This document shows, in pieces, positions 20,364 to 28,111 of a stretch of 64,000 nt of DNA. Source of the DNA: Ostreococcus lucimarinus CCE9901 (taxonomy: Eukaryota > Chlorophyta > Mamiellophyceae > Mamiellales > Bathycoccaceae). The notes under the pieces were generated by a model that had not been told where the DNA came from, made no database searches, and saw only the letters and a program-made list of their open reading frames with translations. The stretch's first letter is position 1; every line of letters starts with the position of its first letter. A program made the translations under genes and the position numbers. The DNA lies in assembly GCF_000092065.1 (NCBI RefSeq), contig NC_009364.1:496001-560000 (forward strand), read 5' to 3'.

Positions 20364-21779
20364 ATGCCGAACGACGCCCTGTTCGATTGGCTGCGACGCA
20401 CCGCGGGCGCGGACGTCGCCGACGCGAGCGATCTGTACGACGGAAAGGTACTGCTCGACGCGCTCGCGCGCGCGACGGGCGCGGAGGAGGCGCGCGCGGC
20501 GCGCGCGGACGAGGATTCGATTCAAATCTTGGGGCGACAGCTGCGCCGCGCGGGCGTGTTCGATGGCTCGGACGCGCTGCGCGCGCGCGACGCGCGAGGA
20601 ACGATGCGGGTGGTGCGAGAAATATATGCGGAGAGTCTGCGGCGACGAGTGGCGGCGTTCGCGGTGGACGCGGCGAGGGACGAGGGGGCGAGATTCGGGG
20701 ACGCGACGCCGTCGCCGTCGAGACGACGCGACGAAGACGAAGACGAAGACGAAGACGAAGACAAAGAGGAGGAAGGACGAGATTTGCTCGGCGCGTTTGA
20801 GATCGAAGGTGATGACGTTGACGCGGGTGCGTTCGACGAGGACGTGGATGAGTTGGATTTAACGGAGGATTGGCGGGCGTTGGAATCGCCCGCGGCGAAA
20901 TCGACGAAGGCGCGAGTCGACGCCGGGTTCGTCAAGGCTTCGGATATGTTGCAGGAGTTGAGTTTAAACGCGCTCGATGAAGATGTGTGTGATGATTTCG
21001 GTAGCGATGCGTACTGTCGCGGCACGCGCGCGGCGTCGCGGGAGACGAAGACGCTGACGAGAACGCCGCCGCCGGTGCCGAAAGCGCTTCGCTTGATTCC
21101 GTCCCCGTCCGCGAAACCGGTGAAGTGGGACGTCGTGTTCGACGAACCGAAACCATCGGGGCGCGTGCCGACCTGGTTTCCCGGTCGCAATGCGCGGCTG
21201 ATGGCGTCGACGTCGTCGAGTGAGACGTCGCCGCCGTCGAAGCCCATCGCGGTGTCGTGGTTCGGCGAACGCGACGACGACGGCGACGACGCGGCGAGTC
21301 TGCAACGCGCGGCGCAAAGACGCGGACGTTTGGCGTCGTCGCTGTCGCCCGTCGCGCGTCGCGGGGCTTCGTCTCCCGAACGCCGTAGAAGCGATATCGG
21401 CGTCGCCGCGTGCTACGTTCCCGCGCGCGCGCCTTCGAACAAGCGCCTCATTCGCAACGCGCTTCGCGTGCTCGTCGGGCCGCCCGATCGCGATGATTAC
21501 GTCGCCGCCGTGCGTGCGATTGACAAATGCGAGTTCCCATCGGTGGTTTTGTTGCTGAAAGGATCGGCCGAAGTCGCGCCGCGAAAGTTGCGAGGCGTGT
21601 ACGCCGTCGTCGACGAGGATACGCTGAAACGCATCCACGGCTCTGGACCAGAATACGTCGCCGGCTCGTCCGTTTTGGCGTCGCTCAAATTCGACACAGC
21701 GACGATGAGCTTCGCACCGCTTGCGAGTCGCGCGATCACGCCCACCGTCGCGGCGATTAGCTTGACGCGCGCTAAATAG
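20364..21779 (+). CDS. CAMSAP/patronin-like protein: N-terminal CH-like region and C-terminal CKK domain
   Basis: The predicted protein has 471 residues. The C-terminal 115 residues (about 356-471) match the CKK microtubule-binding domain along its whole length. They share SNKRLIRNAL (animals SNK-x-I-x-NAL), AIDKCEFPSVVLLLK (IEKS-x-A-x-HF-x-ILFRD), KLRGVYAV (FRALY), IHGSGPEYV (GYGP-x-x-V) and FAPLASRAITPTVAAISL (F-x-x-IPAKTMS-x-SVDA-x-TI). Residues 1-95 (ALFDWLRRTAG, LYDGKVLLDALARATG) look like a calponin-homology domain, as in CAMSAPs. Between them are acidic repeats and an unstructured linker, without the long coiled coils of animal members. CAMSAPs bind and stabilise free microtubule minus ends. 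Assignment rests on my visual alignment. The start is ATG 20364, 14 bp from the divergent DUF1802 gene. Confidence 0.8.
   Translation: MPNDALFDWLRRTAGADVADASDLYDGKVLLDALARATGAEEARAARADEDSIQILGRQLRRAGVFDGSDALRARDARGTMRVVREIYAESLRRRVAAFAVDAARDEGARFGDATPSPSRRRDEDEDEDEDEDKEEEGRDLLGAFEIEGDDVDAGAFDEDVDELDLTEDWRALESPAAKSTKARVDAGFVKASDMLQELSLNALDEDVCDDFGSDAYCRGTRAASRETKTLTRTPPPVPKALRLIPSPSAKPVKWDVVFDEPKPSGRVPTWFPGRNARLMASTSSSETSPPSKPIAVSWFGERDDDGDDAASLQRAAQRRGRLASSLSPVARRGASSPERRRSDIGVAACYVPARAPSNKRLIRNALRVLVGPPDRDDYVAAVRAIDKCEFPSVVLLLKGSAEVAPRKLRGVYAVVDEDTLKRIHGSGPEYVAGSSVLASLKFDTATMSFAPLASRAITPTVAAISLTRAK
20731..20769. repeat. GACGAA hexanucleotide tract coding Asp-Glu run
   Basis: A short near-perfect GACGAA tandem inside the CAMSAP-like gene encodes alternating Asp/Glu in the linker between the CH-like region and the CKK domain. 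The same hexamer on the other strand occurs in the DUF3110-like gene at 12282-12317. Confidence 0.85.
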
Positions 21780-21817
21780 AAATAATAATCGCTACGAAGT
21801 CGATATTGCAACGTCGC

Positions 21818-22648
21818 TCACCAACCGAGCAAAAGCGGAAACATCCCTAGCAGACATCCCACGGTGACCCCCCCCGTGGCGCCCGCGACTTTGGCCCATC
21901 GCACCGCCGCCGTCATTCGCTGCGCCTGGGTCAAATTCTGCGGCGCCTGGAACCCCAACCGCTCGGCGAAGGTTTCGATCTTGCTCGACAACCCGATCCC
22001 CACGACGTCGCTCACCGTGTTCCCGAACCCCGCCGCCGCCATCGTGCTCAGCCCCAACCCCACCCCGAGCGCCGTCTCGATAGACTCCCCCGCCATGATC
22101 ATCACCGCGTTATCGCACAGCCCGAACCCCACGAACGGCACCGCCTGACTCAGCGCCACCGCTCGCAACTGCGCCGCCGTCGCGCTCGCCGTCGCGCTCG
22201 CCTCCTCCCGCCCCACCGACGCCGCGTCCCGCCGTTCGTCGCGACTCAGCGCCATCAAAAATTCCTTCTTATCCAAAACCCCGTCCCCGTTCGCGTCCGC
22301 GTCCTCGAACGCGCGATCGAGCGTCCCCGCGCTCGCGAGCGTCGCCATCACCGCGTCCCGCGTCGCCGCGTCCTCCGCCGCCACCGTCCCCACCGCCCGC
22401 GCGCGCGCCTCCGGCGCCATCGCTCGCAGCGCCCGCACCACCGCGCGCTCGTCCTCGCGCGCCGTCGCGCCCTGCGTCCGCCATCGCCGCTCGACGCGAT
22501 GCGGCTCGCGCGCGCGATGATTTCGTCCGACGTCTTCGCCGCGCCGTCGCGCGTCGCGCGCGCCGCCGCATCGCGCGCCGCGCTCGAGCGCGTCGCCGAC
22601 CATCGCCACCGACCGCGCGAGCGGTCTCGCGACGCGACGCGACGCCAT
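21818..22648 (-). CDS. TMEM65-family membrane protein with an EF-hand
   Basis: The predicted protein has 276 residues. The C-terminal 115 residues match TMEM65 closely: AVPFVGFGLCDNAVMIMAGE, GLSTMAAAGFGNTVSDVVG and GGVTVGCLLGMFPLLLGW, with three hydrophobic segments. Residues 118-129 form a canonical EF-hand loop (DANGDGVLDKKE). The N-terminus is Arg/Ala-rich, compatible with mitochondrial or plastid import. Animal TMEM65 is an inner-mitochondrial-membrane protein linked to Na+/Ca2+ exchange; the EF-hand here fits Ca2+ control but is not part of the animal protein. The first true ATG is 22648; upstream in-frame codons are not ATG. Confidence 0.87.
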   Translation of the reverse strand: MASRRVARPLARSVAMVGDALERGARCGGARDARRRGEDVGRNHRAREPHRVERRWRTQGATAREDERAVVRALRAMAPEARARAVGTVAAEDAATRDAVMATLASAGTLDRAFEDADANGDGVLDKKEFLMALSRDERRDAASVGREEASATASATAAQLRAVALSQAVPFVGFGLCDNAVMIMAGESIETALGVGLGLSTMAAAGFGNTVSDVVGIGLSSKIETFAERLGFQAPQNLTQAQRMTAAVRWAKVAGATGGVTVGCLLGMFPLLLGW

Positions 22649-22770
22649 GCGACGCGACGCGCGCGCGAATGGCGCCGAGGCTTCACATCGCGACGCGACG
22701 CGACGCGAATCGACGACGCGACGGCGCGCGCGAACGCGCGCGCGCGCCAAGGCACGAACGCGCAGACAGC

Positions 22771-23070
22771 ATGGCGCGCGGACTGAGCCGCGAGCTGGCG
22801 AAGGAGAAGGCGCAAAAAAAGCAAGGGAAAAACGCGTCCAAGGGCAACAAGGAGGATTTGACGCCGGCGCGGCGCGCGGAGCGAGACGCGAAGACGCTGC
22901 GCGAGAAGACGGCGAGGAAGGAGGCGGCGCGCGCGGCGCTCGCGGCGAGCGGAGAGGCGGGCGCGGCGGCGGTGAAGGCGGAGGAGGCGAAGAAGGCGGC
23001 GATGCGGGCGAAACAGAGGGAAAATAAATTGGCGGCGGCGAATCCGTTGTTGGCGAAGAAGCGAGGGTGA
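22771..23070 (+). CDS. SERF/4F5-like small basic protein
   Basis: The predicted protein has 99 residues. The first 35 (MARGLSRELAKEKAQKKQG, then KGNKEDLTPARRAERDA) match the 4F5/SERF signature of small Lys/Glu-rich proteins. The remainder is a single charged Ala/Lys/Glu helix ending LLAKKRG. SERF proteins are disordered, bind nucleic acid and modify amyloid assembly in animals; the role here is unknown. The ATG at 22771 begins the MARG motif. It is divergent from TMEM65, 122 bp away. Confidence 0.78.
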   Translation: MARGLSRELAKEKAQKKQGKNASKGNKEDLTPARRAERDAKTLREKTARKEAARAALAASGEAGAAAVKAEEAKKAAMRAKQRENKLAAANPLLAKKRG

Positions 23071-23253
23071 CGCGCGAGGGCGAGCGCGAGGGAGACGGAC
23101 GGCGCGAGCGAGACGGCGTGGATCGATGATGGGCGCGGTGAAGAAGGCGGCGAAAAGGGATGATCGATCGGGGACGAGAGGGACGCGCGGATGCGTGGAT
23201 TTTTTATGTCGGCGCGAGTGTAACGCCAACGCCACAACGAGACGCGCGGAACG

Positions 23254-24000
23254 ATGAAACGCGCGCGCGCGACGACGAAGAACGAGAACGACGAGACGAA
23301 CGCGACGACGACGACGCGCGCGGCGCTCACGCTCGAGGCGGAAAAGTTACGCGTGGAGGCGGAGAACGCGAGGCTGAAAGCGGAACTCGAGGACGCCGCG
23401 AGCGACGCGGCGAAGCGCGCGCGCGCCGCGGAGCGCGCGGAACGGCGCGTCGTCGAGCGCGACGCCACGATACGCGCGCTCGAGCAGCGCATTCGGGAAC
23501 TCCAGGCCGAACTCAAGGCTTCCGTGGAGCTGAAAGATGAATACGCGCGCGCGCTCGACGCGCGCGTCGGCGAAGTCGACGCGTTGATCCGCGTGGACTC
23601 GGACGCGGACGCCGAGACGCTCCGCGAACGCGTCGACGAGGGACTCCTGCGCGCCGCCAACGAGCTCGTGCACGTCAAACGCGAGTGCGAAACGTTTCGC
23701 GCGGCGCATCGCCGTCTCGAAAAAGTCATCGAGCTCGTCGATCTCGACGTGTCCCGCGTCAAGGACAACGTCGCGGCGGCTGAAAAGGCGCTCGCCGACA
23801 AATCCGACGAGACGCGAGCGCACGCGGAACGCATCGCCGACATGGAGCGCGAGCTCACCGACGGCGTCGCTCTCGTCGCGCGCTGTCGCGAGCGCGAGTC
23901 CGATCGCGAACGCGAAATATCAGCCCTTCGCAGGGCGCTCGCGGCGTCTCGCGCGCAAACCAGGCGCTTAGAAACCGAATTAGACGCCGCCGCCGTGTAG
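23254..24000 (+). CDS. Coiled-coil protein of unknown function
   Basis: The predicted protein has 248 residues and is nearly all amphipathic coiled coil from about residue 25 to the end, with repeating EAEKLRVEAENARLKAELED-like heptads and many Arg/Glu. It has no signal peptide, membrane segment or recognised domain. The basic N-terminus (MKRARATTKN) could be a nuclear signal. I do not recognise a family. The frame is open, starts at an ATG and fits the gap between SERF-like and RABL6 genes on the same strand (38 bp to the latter). Confidence 0.6.
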   Translation: MKRARATTKNENDETNATTTTRAALTLEAEKLRVEAENARLKAELEDAASDAAKRARAAERAERRVVERDATIRALEQRIRELQAELKASVELKDEYARALDARVGEVDALIRVDSDADAETLRERVDEGLLRAANELVHVKRECETFRAAHRRLEKVIELVDLDVSRVKDNVAAAEKALADKSDETRAHAERIADMERELTDGVALVARCRERESDREREISALRRALAASRAQTRRLETELDAAAV

Positions 24001-24038
24001 CTCGCCAGTCCCTCGCCATAATTCGCCTCGCGATCGCC

Positions 24039-25904
24039 ATGACGACGAATGCGGCGTCCACGGATTGGTGGACGTCGCTCCAGGAGACCGTCGCGTCGTA
24101 CGCGCCAGCCTTCGGCACCGCGAGCGCGTCCGGCACCGCGAGCGCGTCCACGACGACGCTCAGCGACGAGGATTATCGCAGGCGCATGATTACGAAGATG
24201 GACTCATCCATGCGCACGAAATACGGCCAAGGCGCGACGTATAACTTCAAACTCGTCCTGCGCGGCGACGTGGCGACGGGAAAGTCGACGCTTCTTCGAC
24301 GCCTGCGCGGAGGGACGTTCGTGGCGGCGTATGAGACGACGAAGGAGATAAAAACGGCGCACGTGAGCTGGCGAGCGAAATCGTGCCCGGAGGACGTCGT
24401 GGCGTTGGAGGTTTGGGACGTCGTGGATAAGGCACCGAAGCGAGACGTGAGCGATAATTTGACGCTGGCGAAGAAGGCGAGCGCGGCGGGGAGCGGAGCG
24501 CACACATTTCCGTTGGATGCGACGGTGATGGATGTGTATCGAGGCGCGCACGCGTGTTGCGTGTTGGTCGATCCGAGCAAGCGATGGACGTTTGAGTACG
24601 CGATGCGAGAGCTTGAGAAGTTACCGAAACACATTCCGAGCGCGTTGATCATGAACTTTAGGGATTATCCGGATGAGAAGCGAGGTTTGAGCGTGGGTGA
24701 GGTGGAGGCGGCGTTGGAGGACGCGTTCGGCGATAGGCCGTTTACGCCAGTGGTGATCGAGACGTCGTTGTTGAATTGTTACGGTTTGAGCGCGGTGTCG
24801 ACGTTTTTGCACGTGCCGTTTCTATGTCTGAAACGCATGACGTTGGAACAGGCGTTGACGCTGAACACGACGGCGACGGTGCAGGCGCAAGAGGCTTTGG
24901 AAAAGATTAAAGAATCTTCGTACGACGCGTACACTCGCAAGCTCGGGATTCATCAGCCAACGCCCGAGGAGCAGGAGGCGAAGGAAAAGGCAGAGAACGG
25001 TGAGGGGGGTGCGGTGAAAGCACCCGAAGAGAGTTCATTTAGTTGGAGCAAGCTGAGCAACATGACGGTCGGGGAAATTCCTCTCGTCGTCGCCGGCGCC
25101 GCGCTCTCTTCCACGGCTTCGGCGGTGTCCAACATCGCGCGAAAGACGCCCGCCGAGCTATCGGAAGATTTAGCCAACAATTTGAAAACTTTTGCCACAC
25201 TCGGCGGCAAGTCCGCCGAATCGGACGGAAAGAACCCGGACGAGCCACAACTCCCCCCGCAGTTTAGCCATCTAGGACCGGGCGGCGTCGAGCGCTCGGC
25301 GTTCGGCGGCCGAGACATCGCCGACGAGGACAAAGCCGCGATCGAGGCCATGGTGCAAAAGAAGGGTGGCGGCGATGACCATTGGCTCGACGACGACGAG
25401 GAGGGTGGTGATGATGAGAACGATGGGTACGAGGACGACGAGGACGCGGGACGCGACGTCGCGATGAAGATGGACGGATGGGATGACGAAGACGACGACG
25501 ACAGCGACGGCGAAGTCGACGCGGAATCGCCCGCACACTTTATTCGTCAGATTAGCAAAGACGATCCTTTTTTCGGGAAGTCGGACGAGAAACCGAAGAA
25601 CGGAAACGGGAAATCAAAACCGCCGACGTCGCCGTCCGCAGTCGATCTCGATCCCGAGCGTCTCGCCGCTGCGTTCGACGCGACGCCGAGCGCGGATGAG
25701 TACGAAAAAGTTGAAGATCCGCTCGGATTGGCGCTCGCGCGCTCGGCGACGATGAGCTCGAGCGAGATGCTCTCGGGTAGCGAGGGTAAGAAGAAGAAGA
25801 AGGAAAAAAAGGCAAAAAAGGAAAAGAAAGAGAAAAAGGGTGAAAAAAGCGCGAGTAAGTCAAAGTCTGGCAAATCTATGCGTGACTGGGACGAAAGCGA
25901 CTAA
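24039..25904 (+). CDS. RABL6: RABL6/Parf-type Rab-like GTPase
   Basis: The predicted protein has 621 residues. A divergent GTPase domain at about 50-290 contains LVLRGDVATGKSTLLRRLRG (P-loop), TKEIKTAHVSW (switch I), LEVWDVVDKA (the WDVVDK block is specific to RABL6) and LIMNFRDYPDE in place of NKxD. VPFLCLKRMTLEQAL ends it. The C-terminal half is acidic and ends in a Lys-rich stretch (KKKKKEKKAKKEKK) and a Trp-Asp tail, also as in RABL6. The animal protein is linked to proliferation control; the algal role is unknown. The start is at ATG 24039, just before the WWTSLQ segment. Confidence 0.87.
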   Translation: MTTNAASTDWWTSLQETVASYAPAFGTASASGTASASTTTLSDEDYRRRMITKMDSSMRTKYGQGATYNFKLVLRGDVATGKSTLLRRLRGGTFVAAYETTKEIKTAHVSWRAKSCPEDVVALEVWDVVDKAPKRDVSDNLTLAKKASAAGSGAHTFPLDATVMDVYRGAHACCVLVDPSKRWTFEYAMRELEKLPKHIPSALIMNFRDYPDEKRGLSVGEVEAALEDAFGDRPFTPVVIETSLLNCYGLSAVSTFLHVPFLCLKRMTLEQALTLNTTATVQAQEALEKIKESSYDAYTRKLGIHQPTPEEQEAKEKAENGEGGAVKAPEESSFSWSKLSNMTVGEIPLVVAGAALSSTASAVSNIARKTPAELSEDLANNLKTFATLGGKSAESDGKNPDEPQLPPQFSHLGPGGVERSAFGGRDIADEDKAAIEAMVQKKGGGDDHWLDDDEEGGDDENDGYEDDEDAGRDVAMKMDGWDDEDDDDSDGEVDAESPAHFIRQISKDDPFFGKSDEKPKNGNGKSKPPTSPSAVDLDPERLAAAFDATPSADEYEKVEDPLGLALARSATMSSSEMLSGSEGKKKKKEKKAKKEKKEKKGEKSASKSKSGKSMRDWDESD

Positions 25905-25940
25905 AATGATGTTGTAATTCTATTCTCAATACTTCTAAGT

Positions 25941-27341
25941 CTACTGCACGACGCAACGCGACGACGAAGAGTCCACGCCAACAAAAGTTTCATCCACATC
26001 GTATCGTTGAGGGGTGAAATACGATTCGCGATTCACGTACCACACCACCGAGAAACGATCGCCACTGTATCCGCGAACCCAGTGCACGGATCTGCCGTCG
26101 AATCTCGCCAAACGCTCGCGCGTATCAATCATCCAGCGCGTCTTTCCGTCCTTGCTTTCTACGCATAACTCACCACCACCGGTAAAAGTGCCGAAAGACA
26201 TCGAGTACTGATGAGATTTGTCATCCTTGTCCAAGTGCGCCGAGGAGATGAAATTTTTCGTTATCGCTAGGCTATCGTAGGGGAACGTCTCGTCGACGGT
26301 TCGCATCAATCTCTCGCACGCATCCTTGAGTTTGGCGTACGGATCATTCGGCGACAATTCACGCTTCAAAACTATGTAGCCATCACTTTTCACGCCGCGG
26401 CGATGCGAACGCGCCGGCCACTTCGATCGAAGGAGTTCATCCTTCAAGCGCTGCGTCGCGGCGCTGTCCACCGCGACGCCTCGAAGGTTGACGTACGACG
26501 CCGCCTCGTTCGACGCCACCGCTTCATCGATGAGAGCTGCGTGTGTCATGCCGCGCGCCAGCGCGCGCTGTTCCAAGTCTTTTGCCGTCCACGCCATGAA
26601 AATCTCTCTCGCGGGCGGGTGCTCTCCGGGAGGCAACGCGCGAGCGGGAGGAGCAACTGCCGCCGGCGCAGCTTTCGCATCATTCGTCTTGTTCTTATAC
26701 GCCGCGGGCCTCGCCTTCAGTACGCTCGTGACTCCATCTTTCAACGTCACACTCACTTCATTCATAGCCGCCTGGAGCACGCGCGCCTCATCCGCGTCTC
26801 TGCACTGTAAAAACGCAAACGCTTTCCACTCTCCATTGACTTTATAACCCCTACGCTTTATGAACTTCACCTGCGGCTGTGGCAAGTCTGAGTTATGCGG
26901 CATCGCGTGCCAGATGACCTGGCGCACCCCTTTCATCGTGCCCGCGCTCCCGGACAGTCCACCGAGCCATAAATCAGCCGCCGGGTCGCCCGCCGCCGTC
27001 CCGCTCGAGTCGCCGCCTCGCGCTCTCAGTTCCTTCCGTATCGCCGCGCGCTTCCTGCGCCTTTCGTTCAGCGCCCGCACCTCTTCCTTCGTCATGTCCC
27101 TTTCCTTCTTGTGGCTCCTTCCGCTGCTCGCGTACGCGAGCGTCGGACCGTCCTCCCCGCGCGCCCTGGCGTCGAACGCCCTCGCCACCGACGTCTTGTG
27201 GACGCCCGCGCGCGCGCCCATCGACGACGTCGACGCATCGTCGGCATCGTCGATCGCGCGACACGGTCCGTCGCGCCTGAGATGACGGAACAGCGCGTTT
27301 CTCGACGCGAACGCCGTCCCGCACGTCGCGCACGACGCCAT
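25941..27341 (-). CDS. Composite protein: C2HC zinc finger, RRM-like middle, C-terminal 2OG-Fe(II) oxygenase-like domain
   Basis: The predicted protein has 466 residues. Residues 4-27 (CATCGTAFASRNALFRHLRRDGPC, ligands C-x2-C-x12-H-x6-C) form a C2H2/C2HC-type finger. Residues about 125-200 (WLGGLSGSAG, WKAFAFLQCRDADEARVLQ) have an RRM-like beta1/RNP layout, but weakly. Residues about 360-450 carry the oxygenase set: HLD in SSAHLDKDDKSHQ, then FTGGGELCVE, then FDGRSVHWVRGYSGDRFSV, which supplies the distal His and the Arg expected to bind 2-oxoglutarate. The order recalls RNA/DNA demethylases but is not AlkB-like in detail. The substrate is unknown. Confidence 0.7.
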   Translation of the reverse strand: MASCATCGTAFASRNALFRHLRRDGPCRAIDDADDASTSSMGARAGVHKTSVARAFDARARGEDGPTLAYASSGRSHKKERDMTKEEVRALNERRRKRAAIRKELRARGGDSSGTAAGDPAADLWLGGLSGSAGTMKGVRQVIWHAMPHNSDLPQPQVKFIKRRGYKVNGEWKAFAFLQCRDADEARVLQAAMNEVSVTLKDGVTSVLKARPAAYKNKTNDAKAAPAAVAPPARALPPGEHPPAREIFMAWTAKDLEQRALARGMTHAALIDEAVASNEAASYVNLRGVAVDSAATQRLKDELLRSKWPARSHRRGVKSDGYIVLKRELSPNDPYAKLKDACERLMRTVDETFPYDSLAITKNFISSAHLDKDDKSHQYSMSFGTFTGGGELCVESKDGKTRWMIDTRERLARFDGRSVHWVRGYSGDRFSVVWYVNRESYFTPQRYDVDETFVGVDSSSSRCVVQ

Positions 27342-27384
27342 GCGAAGAGTGCGGCGAGTCGCCGAGCGGAACGCTCAAGTCACC

Positions 27385-28020
27385 TCACGCGCCGTTCGAA
27401 TCCTCCGTCGGCGCGACGTTTTCATCGCACTCACTAAACTCGACCTTGCGTCTTTTCTTCTTCGCGGACGTCGCTCGCACCGCCTCCGCGAACGTCTTCT
27501 TCGTCGTCGCGTCGCCGTCGTCGAGCGCCGCCGCGCGCGCGCGCTCCGCGTCCAACTCCGCCGCGATCTCCGCCATCCGTCGCACGTCTGAGTCGTACTT
27601 CATTAAATCCACAGATTCCAAGCACTCGCGATCGCGCTTTTTCGTTCCGCTTCGCGATGCGTTCTTCGGCGTGACGTTCCGCTTCGGCGTCGTCGAATAT
27701 TTGGACGGGACGCCGCGCGGCGTCGTCGCGAAGTCCTTCGCGTCCACCATCTCCCCTCGGCGCTCGGAGTTCGTGATCCAGAGCGGTGACACGACCTTGA
27801 CCTTGGACGCGAGCTTCATCTCGGCCAGTTTGCGGTGCAGCGCGACGCCTCGCGCGGCGTCCGCGGCGCGAAAGATGACGTGCGTGGTCGTTGGACAAAT
27901 GTTCACCGTGACTTTCGCGCCCTTCGCGACGAGTTTCGCGCGAAACGGCGCGCTGGCGTCGACGTTACCGGTGAGCGTGACGTCGACGTAGGCGCTGACG
28001 CCGTCGAAGATCGGACGCAT
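27385..28020 (-). CDS. Microcephalin-like single-BRCT protein
   Basis: The predicted protein has 211 residues. An N-terminal BRCT domain occupies residues 3-95: IFDGVSAYVDVTLTG, LVAKGAKVTVN, THVIFRAADA and VKVVSPLWITNSERRGEMVD. The motif order and the TTTHVIF-x-x-A and SPLWI blocks most resemble BRCT1 of MCPH1. The rest is Lys/Arg-rich with SP/TP sites (TTPKRNVTPKN) and a basic KKKRRK signal, so it is probably nuclear. BRCT domains bind phosphopeptides in DNA-damage and mitotic signalling. The C-terminal BRCT pair of animal MCPH1 is missing. Confidence 0.72.
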   Translation of the reverse strand: MRPIFDGVSAYVDVTLTGNVDASAPFRAKLVAKGAKVTVNICPTTTHVIFRAADAARGVALHRKLAEMKLASKVKVVSPLWITNSERRGEMVDAKDFATTPRGVPSKYSTTPKRNVTPKNASRSGTKKRDRECLESVDLMKYDSDVRRMAEIAAELDAERARAAALDDGDATTKKTFAEAVRATSAKKKRRKVEFSECDENVAPTEDSNGA

Positions 28021-28111
28021 CGGAAGATCGGGGCGGGGTTTGCGGAACCGCGACGGGAGGGGGACTGACTGTTCGTATTCATCGCGCGAGCGCTAGGCGC
28101 GAATGTGGGCG

